Source: Chitinivibrionales bacterium (lineage in GTDB: Bacteria; Fibrobacterota; Chitinivibrionia; Chitinivibrionales; WJMI01). Taken from it: 35,575 nucleotides of DNA. Below the pieces are notes generated by a model. It saw only the letters and a program-made list of their open reading frames with translations, was not told the origin of the DNA and made no database searches. Location of the stretch: NCBI GenBank assembly GCA_014728015.1, contig WJMI01000064.1, forward strand, positions 1 to 35,575, in the 5' to 3' direction. Shown here in pieces: positions 1 to 6,781 of the stretch. Numbering within the stretch: the first letter of the stretch is position 1; every line of letters begins with the position of its first letter. Position numbers and translations under genes: made by a program.

Positions 1-673
1 CCCCGGCCAGCATTTCGCGAAACTTCCAAATCTCCTGCTTCTCCACCGGCGCGATGGCGTTGTATGATAGATCCAGAAGCTCGGCATTCTGGTCCATGGG
101 CTGCAGTATGACCGTGCGAACCCCCTCCAGCAGCGGGCAAAGCCCGCGAACCACGTCGCGGTCGACGACCCGCGGGGCGACCGTAATGCGCACCTCGGCG
201 TTATCGCCCATGGCGCGCACGCGATCGAGCGACCGCCGCAGCCGCGGCTCGACATCGTCGAACCCCGCCCCCAGGAGCGTGCGGTACCGTGACGGCAGCG
301 TCTTGACATCAAGGGCAAGGTAATCGACGGCGAATGTTTCCGCGACCTCGGGAAGAAGCCCGTTCGTGTCGAGCTTCACCCGGTATCCCCGCTCGTGGAT
401 CTCGTCGACAACCTCGCGCAGGTACGGATACAGGGTCGGCTCTCCCCCGCTGAGAACCACCCCGTCGATGCGTCCCTTGCGCTTGTCGAGAAAATCCCAG
501 AACTCATCGGAGCGCAGCGACTGATCAACGGTCTTCCGGACCAGCTCGACGTTATGGCAATACGGACACCGCAGGTTGCACCCGGCAAAGAAAAGGACGG
601 TCGAAACCGTCCCGGGAAAGTCGATGAATGAATTTTTCAGCCAGCCGCCCAGCCCTACGAGCTTGGTTCGCAC
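1..673 (-). CDS. nrdG: Anaerobic ribonucleotide reductase activating protein (radical SAM), 3' end cut by window
   Basis: Not in the supplied ORF track; I translated it by hand. The frame is open from a GTG at 673 to the window edge (224 codons), beginning VRTKLVGLGGWLKNSFIDFPG. It carries the radical-SAM cluster motif CNLRCPYC (CxxxCxxC) near residue 32 and a GGEP motif about 40 residues later, in the arrangement of the NrdG2/TIGR02495 activase family. By family knowledge it uses SAM and a 4Fe-4S cluster to install the glycyl radical on NrdD. The GTG is chosen because a perfect AGGAGG lies 7 nt upstream. It overlaps the nrdD stop codon by 19 bp, so the two are translationally close and surely co-transcribed. 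It could be annotated as a generic radical SAM protein, but adjacency to nrdD decides the call. Confidence 0.9.
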   Translation of the reverse strand, partial: MRTKLVGLGGWLKNSFIDFPGTVSTVLFFAGCNLRCPYCHNVELVRKTVDQSLRSDEFWDFLDKRKGRIDGVVLSGGEPTLYPYLREVVDEIHERGYRVKLDTNGLLPEVAETFAVDYLALDVKTLPSRYRTLLGAGFDDVEPRLRRSLDRVRAMGDNAEVRITVAPRVVDRDVVRGLCPLLEGVRTVILQPMDQNAELLDLSYNAIAPVEKQEIWKFREMLAG

Positions 674-2802
674 GCCACTACCTCCTCGCGCACGCCGGGC
701 TGTTCGCTCTCTGCCGCGCCGTCTCCCTCAGAGATATCGCAGGCCTTGTCAAGGGAGTAGGTTTGCCGGTTCTTGAATTCTGATTTCTTGCCGAGGTTCC
801 AGTTTTGCACGGGCCGGTAGTATCCCACGATACGCGAATACACTTCGGTCTCCTCGCCGCACTTGGGGCACGAAAACTGCTGTCCCTTCAGATAGCCGTG
901 CAGGGCACAGACGGAGAACGTGGGCGAAATAGTGAAATAGGGAATCCGGTAGTTCTCCGCGATTGTGCGCACCAAGCCGGCGCAAGTCCGCGCATCATCA
1001 ATGCCCTCGCCGATGAAGCCGTGGAACACCGTGCCGCCGGTGTAGGCCGACTGAAGATCTCTCTGCATTTCGAGGGCCTCGAATATATCGTCGGTGGAGT
1101 CGACCGGAAGCTGGGTGGAGTTCGTGTAGTAGGGGTTGTCGCCGCCGGGCATTTTCATGCGCGAGAACTTCTTGCGGTCGGTCTTGGCCAGACGGTACGA
1201 CGTGCCTTCGCCGGGCGTGGCCTCGAGATTGTACAGGTGACCCGTCTCCTCCTGGTAGGTGGCCAGCCGTTCTTTCATGTGGTGCAGCACTTCAAGCGCG
1301 AACGCGCGGGCCTCGGGGTGGGACAAATCCTTGTCCATGAAATTCTGCATCGCCTCGTTCATGCCGATAAGGCCGATAGTCGAGAAATGGTTGTTCCAGT
1401 GCCGCAGGTACCGCTGCGTGTAGGGGAACAGGCCCTGGTCCATGAGCCGGGTTATCACCTTGCGCTTGGTTTCCAGGGAATCACGCGCGATGTTCATATG
1501 ATGATTGAGCTGGCTGTAGAAATCATCGCGGGTGGACGACAGGTAGCCGATGCGGGGCAGGTTGATGGTCACCACGCCGATCGAGCCGGTGAATTCATCG
1601 GCGCCGAACAGCCCGCCGCCGCGCTTGCGCAGCTCCCGCTTGTCGAGCTGCAGCCGGCAGCACATCGAGCGCACATCGCCGGGATTGAGATCGGAGTTGA
1701 TGAAATTCTGGAAATAGGGCGTGCCGTATTTCCCGGTTATCTTGAACAGCAGTTGCGCGTTTTCGCTGTCCCAGTTGAATTTGTCGGTCAGGTTGTAGGT
1801 GGGAATCGGATAGGCAAATCCTCTCCCGTCGGCATCGCCGCCCATGATAATCTCGAGGAAGGCCTTGTTAATCATGTCCATTTCTCGCTGGAAATCACCG
1901 TAGGGAACGTCGAGCTCCTCGCCGCCCACAATTGCCGGCTGTTCCTTGAGATCCTCGGGTACCACCCAGTCGAGCGTGATGTTGGTGAAAGGCGCCTGGG
2001 AGCCCCACCGTGACGGCGTGTTGACTCCGAATACGAGTGACTGCACGTTCTGCTTGACCTCTTCATACGAAAGATTGTCAACCCGCACGAACGGAGCCAG
2101 GTAGGTGTCGAACGATGAAAACGCCTGGGCGCCGGCCCACTCGTTCTGGAGAATGCCCAGGAAATTGACCATCTGCTGGACCAGCGTGGACATGTGCTTG
2201 GGCGCGCGCGATGAGATCTTGTTTTTGACTCCGCCCAGCCCCTCGGCGATAAGCTGTTTGAGCGACCAGCCCGCGCAGTAGCCGGAGAACATCGAAAGGT
2301 CGTGAATGTGCATGTCGCCGTTTCTGTGCGCCTCAGAAATCTCGTGGTTGTAGATGTTCTCGAGCCAGTAGTTAGCGGTGATCGCGCCGCTGTTATGAAG
2401 GATCAGCCCGCCCAGGGAGTAGTTGACGTTTGAGTTTTCGTTCACCCGCCAGTCCTGCTGGGCAAGGTACCCGTCCATGGTGTTGGCTATGTCAAGAAGC
2501 AGGTCCTTGGTGCTGCGCATGCGCCGGCGCTGCTCACGGTACAGTATGAACGCCTTGGCGACCCGCGCGTGTCCGCTCTCGATAAGCACCTTCTCGACCA
2601 GATCCTGGACTTCCTCCACCGCCGGAATAGAATTGGGGTGGAACTTCGCATTGAGCGCCTCTTCAATCTCCTTCGCCAGCGCGAGCGCCAGCCCGAAATC
2701 CTTGCCGCCGACAGCCTCGGCCGCCTTGAAAATGGCATTGGCTATCTTGAAATTGTCATAGGGGACCAGCTTGCCGTCGCGTTTGCGAATCGTAGAAATC
2801 AT
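655..2802 (-). CDS. nrdD: Anaerobic (class III) ribonucleoside-triphosphate reductase
   Basis: 715 residues, full length for the family. It reduces ribonucleotides to deoxyribonucleotides without oxygen by a glycyl-radical mechanism. Residues 1-95 form an ATP-cone (MISTIRKRDGKLVPYDNFKI...), the usual allosteric domain. DVRSMCCRLQLD holds the active-site cysteines. The C-terminus has the zinc-site pattern C632 and C645-P-K-C648, followed by the glycyl-radical loop RIVGYYRPVQNWN (Gly about 660). A tail of about 30 acidic residues after the radical loop is not part of the conserved core. The ATG start has GGAGG about 10 nt upstream. The leader is long (about 225 nt) with NrdR-like sites at its promoter. 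nrdG follows with a short overlap. Confidence 0.97.
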   Translation of the reverse strand: MISTIRKRDGKLVPYDNFKIANAIFKAAEAVGGKDFGLALALAKEIEEALNAKFHPNSIPAVEEVQDLVEKVLIESGHARVAKAFILYREQRRRMRSTKDLLLDIANTMDGYLAQQDWRVNENSNVNYSLGGLILHNSGAITANYWLENIYNHEISEAHRNGDMHIHDLSMFSGYCAGWSLKQLIAEGLGGVKNKISSRAPKHMSTLVQQMVNFLGILQNEWAGAQAFSSFDTYLAPFVRVDNLSYEEVKQNVQSLVFGVNTPSRWGSQAPFTNITLDWVVPEDLKEQPAIVGGEELDVPYGDFQREMDMINKAFLEIIMGGDADGRGFAYPIPTYNLTDKFNWDSENAQLLFKITGKYGTPYFQNFINSDLNPGDVRSMCCRLQLDKRELRKRGGGLFGADEFTGSIGVVTINLPRIGYLSSTRDDFYSQLNHHMNIARDSLETKRKVITRLMDQGLFPYTQRYLRHWNNHFSTIGLIGMNEAMQNFMDKDLSHPEARAFALEVLHHMKERLATYQEETGHLYNLEATPGEGTSYRLAKTDRKKFSRMKMPGGDNPYYTNSTQLPVDSTDDIFEALEMQRDLQSAYTGGTVFHGFIGEGIDDARTCAGLVRTIAENYRIPYFTISPTFSVCALHGYLKGQQFSCPKCGEETEVYSRIVGYYRPVQNWNLGKKSEFKNRQTYSLDKACDISEGDGAAESEQPGVREEVVACEPSS

Positions 2803-2877
2803 TCTATCCCAGCCTCCAGGAAATCTTATATGTGGGGATCAAGCACCTGAACACAACAATATCTTGGGGCAAACACA

Positions 2878-2906
2878 AATCTAAAAGCTTCGCGGGACAA
2901 TGTCAA
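2878..2906 (-). promoter_or_regulatory. Possible second, proximal nrdD promoter
   Basis: Minus-strand TTGACA (2906-2901), 17-bp spacer, TAGATT (2883-2878; 4/6). Immediately downstream, 2854-2869 contains CAATATCTTG, a 9/10 match to the NrdR-box core but with poor flanks and no clear partner at 31 bp. It may be a second start or chance. Confidence 0.3.
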
Positions 2907-2932
2907 ACCGAATTTTTTTGCGCCAAATTGAC

Positions 2933-3000
2933 GCGGTCGGCCCGGGCCAAAGAAAAAAATGAAACGGGCCGGCCCCCTGCGCGCGCACCAACTCGACCGC
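2933..3000. repeat. Nested inverted repeat in the nrdD leader
   Basis: GCGGTCG (2933-2939) pairs perfectly with CGACCGC (2994-3000). Inside, CGGCCCG (2938-2944) pairs with CGGGCCG (2965-2971) around an A-rich loop; the two stems share a base pair or two at the junction. In the predicted leader RNA this could fold as a two-tier hairpin. There is no U-run after it, so it is not an ordinary terminator. Confidence 0.35.
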
Positions 3001-3006
3001 CTACCC

Positions 3007-3022
3007 ACCCAATATCATGCCC
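3007..3022. promoter_or_regulatory. NrdR-box-like operator 2
   Basis: ACCCAATATCATGCCC matches the core of the NrdR consensus at 8 of 10 positions and the whole at 10 of 16. It begins exactly 31 bp from operator 1 (15-bp gap), which is the canonical spacing of paired NrdR boxes. It lies just downstream of the predicted transcription start. Alone it would be weak; the spacing raises confidence. Confidence 0.5.
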
Positions 3023-3034
3023 TAACATGTTCCA

Positions 3035-3064
3035 ATCATACAATATATGGCGTTTCCATGTCAA
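3035..3064 (-). promoter_or_regulatory. Candidate sigma70 promoter of nrdDG
   Basis: On the minus strand TTGACA (3064-3059) is followed by an 18-bp spacer and TATGAT (3040-3035): 6/6 and 5/6 matches to the consensus. The predicted start near 3028 gives a leader of about 225 nt before the nrdD ATG. The upstream NrdR-like box overlaps the -10 element and spacer, which supports a regulated promoter here. Confidence 0.65.
3038..3053. promoter_or_regulatory. NrdR-box-like operator 1
   Basis: ATACAATATATGGCGT matches 13 of 16 positions of the published NrdR consensus acaCwAtATaTwGtgt and 9 of 10 in the core. It overlaps the -10 and spacer of the nrdD promoter. NrdR is the ATP-cone repressor of ribonucleotide reductase genes; the repressor gene itself is not in this window. 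Confidence 0.6.
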
Positions 3065-3141
3065 CCCCGAAAATGTGGGATTCACCGGCCGGGTCACAAA
3101 AAAAGACAGGCGGGATCAAACGAAAGACGAAATCGATGGGG

Positions 3142-3570
3142 CTAGTGGGCGGCGTGCTGGCGCCAGAGGGTGTCGCCCTGCGCGGATATCTCGCCCCGGA
3201 AAACAATCGACTTGCTGCGCCTGACCGAGCCGCTGCGGCCGGTCGATTTCACCGTGAGAAACAGGCTGTCGTTGCGTTCCTTGGTGGTCAAGCTCACCGT
3301 GTAGGAGCCGTCCTTGTAGGGAACATTCGCAAACCCCTCTTTCCATCCAGGGTTCTCCCCGAGCTTCATGAGCGCCTCGCCAAGGCCGTACTCGGCAACC
3401 ACCAGCGCATTGGCATAGTGCAGCTTCTGACTCTCGCCCTTTCTGCTCAGAAGCACCACGATGAAGACGCCGACTACCACAAGGGTCGCCGCCGCCATGA
3501 GAATGCGCGCGGGAATGCCCCCCCGCGAGGTTGCCACCACTCTCTGTAGATGCCTTCCCAAGCTGATCAT
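3142..3570 (-). CDS. Single-pass membrane protein, minor-pilin/PilX-like
   Basis: 142 residues from the ATG at 3570, preferred over the upstream start in the track because a GGAGGGGGG purine run lies just upstream of it. A short basic N-terminus is followed by one strong hydrophobic helix (about residues 21-41, ILMAAATLVVVGVFIVVLL). The next stretch, LHYANALVVAEYGLGEALMKL, resembles the AEAGLxEAL segment after the membrane helix of PilX/GspK-type minor pilins. The rest is a small beta-rich domain. I do not see a clean prepilin-peptidase site with Glu5, so pilin identity is uncertain. It starts 25 nt after rlmH ends, in the PilZ-rlmH operon. Confidence 0.55.
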   Translation of the reverse strand: MISLGRHLQRVVATSRGGIPARILMAAATLVVVGVFIVVLLSRKGESQKLHYANALVVAEYGLGEALMKLGENPGWKEGFANVPYKDGSYTVSLTTKERNDSLFLTVKSTGRSGSVRRSKSIVFRGEISAQGDTLWRQHAAH

Positions 3571-3595
3571 TGGCTTTGGCCCCCCTCCGACTACC

Positions 3596-4063
3596 CTACT
3601 TATGGTATGGATGCCCCTGCAAAATAGTAAATGCTCGGTATAACTGCTCCACCAGAACAAGCAGCGCGATTTCGTGAGAAAACGTCAGCGGCGACAGGCT
3701 GATCAATTCAGCGCACTCCTTTTTCGTGGCCGCCGGCAGCCCGTGCGCTCCGCCGATTATGAACGCCACGCGCGCCCCGGCGCCGGCACGCAGCTCTACC
3801 CATTGCGCGAACGCCCGGCTGTCCATGGGGCGGCCCTCCTCGGCGAGCGCGACCGGATATGCCCCGCGCGGCCATTTGGACGACAGCATCCGGTGTTCGC
3901 GCGCCTCGATTGACGCATCCCGTCCCGCCCGCGTCGCGACCGGCTTGAGCATGGTTACCGAGACCGATGCGTACGGCCCCAGGAGGCGCAAATAATGGTC
4001 CACGCCTGCCGAAAGCCTGCCCTTCGCGCGGCCGAACCCGACAATGCCAGCGGAAAACGCCAC
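3596..4063 (-). CDS. rlmH: 23S rRNA (pseudouridine1915-N3)-methyltransferase
   Basis: 155 residues, the normal length for the SPOUT methyltransferase RlmH. It methylates pseudouridine 1915 in helix 69 of 23S rRNA, using SAM, on assembled ribosomes. The SAM-binding trefoil-knot motif FIIGGAHGLP is present. The C-terminus LSLSPLTFSHEIALLVLVEQLYRAFTILQGHPYHK is the diagnostic family signature, ending in the conserved PYHK. It begins 4 nt after the stop of the PilZ gene and precedes the pilin-like gene by 25 nt, so the three are likely one transcript. Confidence 0.95.
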   Translation of the reverse strand: MAFSAGIVGFGRAKGRLSAGVDHYLRLLGPYASVSVTMLKPVATRAGRDASIEAREHRMLSSKWPRGAYPVALAEEGRPMDSRAFAQWVELRAGAGARVAFIIGGAHGLPAATKKECAELISLSPLTFSHEIALLVLVEQLYRAFTILQGHPYHK

Positions 4064-4067
4064 AGCG

Positions 4068-5210
4068 CTATCGCCACTGGCTCAGCTGGCGCTGCTTGTC
4101 AAACACGTATTTCACAATGGCATCACGCTTGCGGGGCTCGAGATTGATGAACTGGCCGTGATGCTTGAAGAAGGTCTTTGTTTTGCCTTCCTGAAGACTG
4201 ATGCGGAGTATCTTGCAGGGCAATCCTGAAAACGGGCCGGTAGGCAGGCTGAAGCTCACCGAGACAACGTCACCTGCTTTCAGAGAGCGCTCGCACAGGA
4301 AACTGAGGCCGCCGCCGCTCACATCAGATACTTTCGCTTCCACGATTTCGCCGCGACGGACCTCGCTGCGGTCGGGATCTTCGGTCTTCAGCAGGCGGAG
4401 CTTGAGCGGCATGCTTACCTCGATGCGCACGAATTGCCTGAGCTGGTTTCTCCTGATATCGACCGTGTGATAGACCTCGATAGTGCCGGGCTCGGCATGC
4501 GCGGCCCGCACCTGGACCCCGTACAATCCGTCGTTCTGGCGCGCGAACGCGAACTTCAGTTCCGTGCCCGGAGATATCTGGAAAACGTCCTCCTTATCCG
4601 CATCGTACTGGAACGTGAACGTGAATTCGTTCTTGTCTACCACGACCACGCGCTGGATGATCGGCACGCGGTGATTGGCGCCGAAAATCGATCCCACCTG
4701 GCCCAGCGCGATATTGCGCGTGGATGCGAGAGGGTGCTCGAGCGGAAGATGCAGGAAGCCGGCCTTGCGCCGGATATTGCCGATAAGAGTGTCCTCTTCC
4801 CGGCGGAGTTCCATGGAAGGCCGCTGGGAGAGAATTCTGCGCACTTCCCCTTCAACGCATTTCTCAAAGACCGAAACCGACTGGAGAATGACCTGCGGCT
4901 GTACCGCGCTCTCGTGCTTCAGGAGCTGGCGCAGTTTGCTTTTTTCGGTCGCGGTCAGCCCACTTTTTTCGCACGCCTCGTCGAACAGTTTTTCGGCAAC
5001 CATCCGGCTGTCTTCCTGCTGCACGAGCCGCTTGCGGAAATAGATAATCGCCAGGACCGTGAACGCCCCGAGAAACACCAGGAGAAACGCGAACATAACC
5101 TGCAGCGTCGCGCCGCGCCACCCGATCTGCTCGAGGATAGTCTGGGCGCGGCACGCGCCCGCCGCCAGAAGAATGGCTGGAAATGCGTGGCTGGTTAGGA
5201 TTCGCGACAT
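4068..5210 (-). CDS. Membrane-anchored PilZ-domain protein (probable c-di-GMP receptor)
   Basis: 380 residues from the ATG at 5210; the track start is an upstream TTG. It begins with a signal-like hydrophobic segment (SHAFPAILLAAGACRAQ). A transmembrane helix follows (TLQVMFAFLLVFLGAFTVLAIIYF), then a charged helical stretch and a YcgR-like beta domain (about 180-245). The C-terminal PilZ domain has both c-di-GMP signatures: RQFVR (RxxxR, about residues 258-262) and DVSGGG (D/NxSxxG, about 296-301). By family knowledge it would bind cyclic di-GMP and pass the signal to motility, pili or secretion. No partner is proven here; the pilin-like gene two genes downstream is suggestive. Confidence 0.85.
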   Translation of the reverse strand: MSRILTSHAFPAILLAAGACRAQTILEQIGWRGATLQVMFAFLLVFLGAFTVLAIIYFRKRLVQQEDSRMVAEKLFDEACEKSGLTATEKSKLRQLLKHESAVQPQVILQSVSVFEKCVEGEVRRILSQRPSMELRREEDTLIGNIRRKAGFLHLPLEHPLASTRNIALGQVGSIFGANHRVPIIQRVVVVDKNEFTFTFQYDADKEDVFQISPGTELKFAFARQNDGLYGVQVRAAHAEPGTIEVYHTVDIRRNQLRQFVRIEVSMPLKLRLLKTEDPDRSEVRRGEIVEAKVSDVSGGGLSFLCERSLKAGDVVSVSFSLPTGPFSGLPCKILRISLQEGKTKTFFKHHGQFINLEPRKRDAIVKYVFDKQRQLSQWR

Positions 5211-5241
5211 AGGCCGGGGTGCTGCCAAACCGCTGTTGGTT

Positions 5242-5260
5242 CCTGGATAATTCTTCCAGG
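5242..5260. repeat. 19-bp inverted repeat in divergent intergenic region
   Basis: CCTGGA and TCCAGG flank a 7-bp AT-rich centre (TAATTCT). It lies between the divergent PilZ gene and the small domain gene at 5381, where promoters for both directions must sit. It has the size and symmetry of a dimeric-repressor operator, but I cannot assign a regulator and I see no good sigma70 boxes around it. Confidence 0.3.
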
Positions 5261-5380
5261 GTAAATTACATAAATCGTATCAAGACTACGAAGGATTTTA
5301 TTATCGTTTCTTGGGTTTGCACTCTGCCTCCTACTATTTTAGCTGTGCGCGCCAAGCGTTTTTACCCGGGAATTCAATCC

Positions 5381-5698
5381 ATGCGCAAGGTCCCCGTCGA
5401 AAACATCGAGCCCGACATGGTCCTCGCCCGCGATGTCGCGGCGACATCGGGAAACGTGCTTCTCGGCAAGGGCACGCCCCTCACCCCGGCAATGGGACGC
5501 CGCCTCAAGAATTGGGGCATCTTTTTCGTGTATGTCGAGGGTGAAGAAGATTCGCCCGAGGAAGAATCCTCACTCGAGGTCTCGCCCGAAGACGTCAAGA
5601 ATGCGCTCGAGGCCAAGTTCGAGGGCGTTCTCGACAGCCCGATCATGCACAAGATTTTCGATGCCGTGTACGAATACCGGACAAAAGGCGCCAGCTAG
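5381..5698 (+). CDS. Small free-standing domain protein resembling the N-terminus of HD-GYP proteins
   Basis: 105 residues from the ATG at 5381. The longer ORF in the track reads through non-coding sequence and lacks a plausible start. The N-terminal 50 residues, MRKVPVENIEPDMVLARDVAATSGNVLLGKGTPLTPAMGRRLKNWGIFFVYVE, follow the pattern seen ahead of HD-GYP and related HD domains (GMVLARDV... LLxKGTxLT... LKxWGI). Here no HD domain follows; instead there is an acidic linker (EEDSPEEESS) and a short helical end. It sits 8 nt before an HDOD gene, so the two products probably act together. Function is unknown. Confidence 0.75.
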   Translation: MRKVPVENIEPDMVLARDVAATSGNVLLGKGTPLTPAMGRRLKNWGIFFVYVEGEEDSPEEESSLEVSPEDVKNALEAKFEGVLDSPIMHKIFDAVYEYRTKGAS

Positions 5699-5706
5699 GA
5701 ATACAC

Positions 5707-6564
5707 GTGAACCAGAAACGCGATCTCCTCGAAGCGGTACGGGGCATCTCGACCATCCCGACCATCCCGACGGTCCTGGAGAAGATCACTCTTCTGCTGC
5801 AGAACCCGCAGACATCGGCAGAAGAAATCGGCAGGGCCATCACCACCGACCAGTCGCTCGCATCCAAGGTCCTTAAGCTGGTCAACTCCGCGTTCTACGG
5901 CTTTCCCGGAAAGATAAGCACCATCACGCACGCGGTAGTAATCCTGGGCTTCTCAACCATTAAGAACATCGTTCTCACCGCATCCATTTTCGATGTATTC
6001 CGCAAGAAGGGGCACCGGTACGCGGGCTTCGACATGGAGAAGTTCTGGTTCCACTCCATTGCCTGCGGCGCGGCATCGCAGTCGGTCGCGAAATTCATCG
6101 GATCGAGTGAGCGCGAAGAGGCATTCATTGCCGGCCTTATCCACGATGTCGGCAAGATCATCGAATGCCAGTATCTCGAAAAGGAATTCACGCAGATTGT
6201 GCGCGAGACCCAGCAGAAAAACCAGCTCTTCTTCGATTCAGAAAAGCAGCTCTTTGAGGTCACGCACCAGGAGATTGGCGGGCTGCTCTGCCAGAGCTGG
6301 AACCTTCCCGAAAACCTGCAGAATGCGGTCAAGTACCATCACAATCCATCCAAGTCGCGAAGCCACTATTTGACTACCGCTATTGTGCACTGCGCCGATA
6401 TCCTCGTCCGCGCCATGGACCTGGGCAACGGCGGGGACAATAAAATACCGCGGATGAGCGATCAGGTATGGCAGAGCCTCGGGCTCGAAAACCTTTCCCT
6501 GCAGTCGCTTCTGGAGAATGTCAACGACGAGGTGGAAAAGACCACCATCTTCATGCAGATTTAG
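5707..6564 (+). CDS. HDOD-domain signalling protein
   Basis: 285 residues from a GTG with TAGGA upstream; it is the second gene of a pair after the small domain protein. The HDOD domain covers about residues 10-210: ISTIPTIPTVLEKITLLLQNP, the LASKVLKLVNSAFYGFP segment and GLIHDVGKI (H146-D147). HDOD domains are relatives of HD phosphohydrolases that usually serve as signalling scaffolds in c-di-GMP, motility or stress circuits rather than as enzymes. Residual HD residues are present, so activity cannot be excluded. Its 3' end overlaps the convergent small membrane protein gene by 14 bp. Confidence 0.9.
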   Translation: MNQKRDLLEAVRGISTIPTIPTVLEKITLLLQNPQTSAEEIGRAITTDQSLASKVLKLVNSAFYGFPGKISTITHAVVILGFSTIKNIVLTASIFDVFRKKGHRYAGFDMEKFWFHSIACGAASQSVAKFIGSSEREEAFIAGLIHDVGKIIECQYLEKEFTQIVRETQQKNQLFFDSEKQLFEVTHQEIGGLLCQSWNLPENLQNAVKYHHNPSKSRSHYLTTAIVHCADILVRAMDLGNGGDNKIPRMSDQVWQSLGLENLSLQSLLENVNDEVEKTTIFMQI

Positions 6565-6781
6565 CCTTCTCGTCCTCGCCCGCGCCCTCAGCTCCCCCTT
6601 CGCCCTTGTCTTCCCCGGCGGCGCCCTGCTCCGCCAGCCGCCTCCGCCGCAGCTCCTCCCGCTTGGTCTCGTTCGACCGGAAGCTTGCCGGCATGACCAG
6701 CGCGCGCACCACGACAAACACGCCGGCGATCACCAGAAGCGCAATGACAACAATGTGAATAGGCATCTCGGCAATTATCAC
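6551..6781 (-). CDS. Small single-pass membrane protein coupled to the GpgS-like gene
   Basis: 76 residues starting at GTG 6781, which overlaps the upstream TGA as GTGA and has AGGAGG 6 nt upstream, so translation from this start is well supported. One membrane helix (IHIVVIALLVIAGVFVVVRAL) is followed by a basic Arg-rich stretch (KREELRRRRLAEQ) and a Gly/Glu-rich charged tail. I recognise no family. Coupling to the glycosyltransferase suggests a membrane partner or anchor, but that is inference. It overlaps the end of the convergent HDOD gene by 14 bp. Confidence 0.7.
   Translation of the reverse strand: MIIAEMPIHIVVIALLVIAGVFVVVRALVMPASFRSNETKREELRRRRLAEQGAAGEDKGEGGAEGAGEDEKAKSA

Larger units (their letters stand above)
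2803..3141. other. 339-bp intergenic region upstream of nrdD
   Basis: No credible gene is present; the plus-strand ORFs crossing it (2832..3224, 2959..3549) have no family features and run antisense over the pilin-like gene. It holds the nrdD promoter with two NrdR-like boxes (3007-3064), a second weaker promoter candidate (2878-2906), and a nested inverted repeat (2933-3000). I recognise no known riboswitch consensus in it. Confidence 0.7.

Noticed and set aside
805-2013. 402-residue plus-strand ORF
   Set aside because: Antisense shadow of nrdD; no family features, and a GC-rich third-codon pattern explains the open frame.
2803-3028. Cobalamin riboswitch in the nrdD leader
   Set aside because: No B12-box-like GCCACTG or other recognisable core.
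3097-3105. A-run as the T-tract of a minus-strand terminator after the pilin-like gene
   Set aside because: No stable stem directly precedes it on the minus strand.
2832-3549. Plus-strand ORFs 2832..3224 and 2959..3549
   Set aside because: They cross the nrdD promoter and the antisense of the pilin-like gene; no Shine-Dalgarno or recognisable domains.
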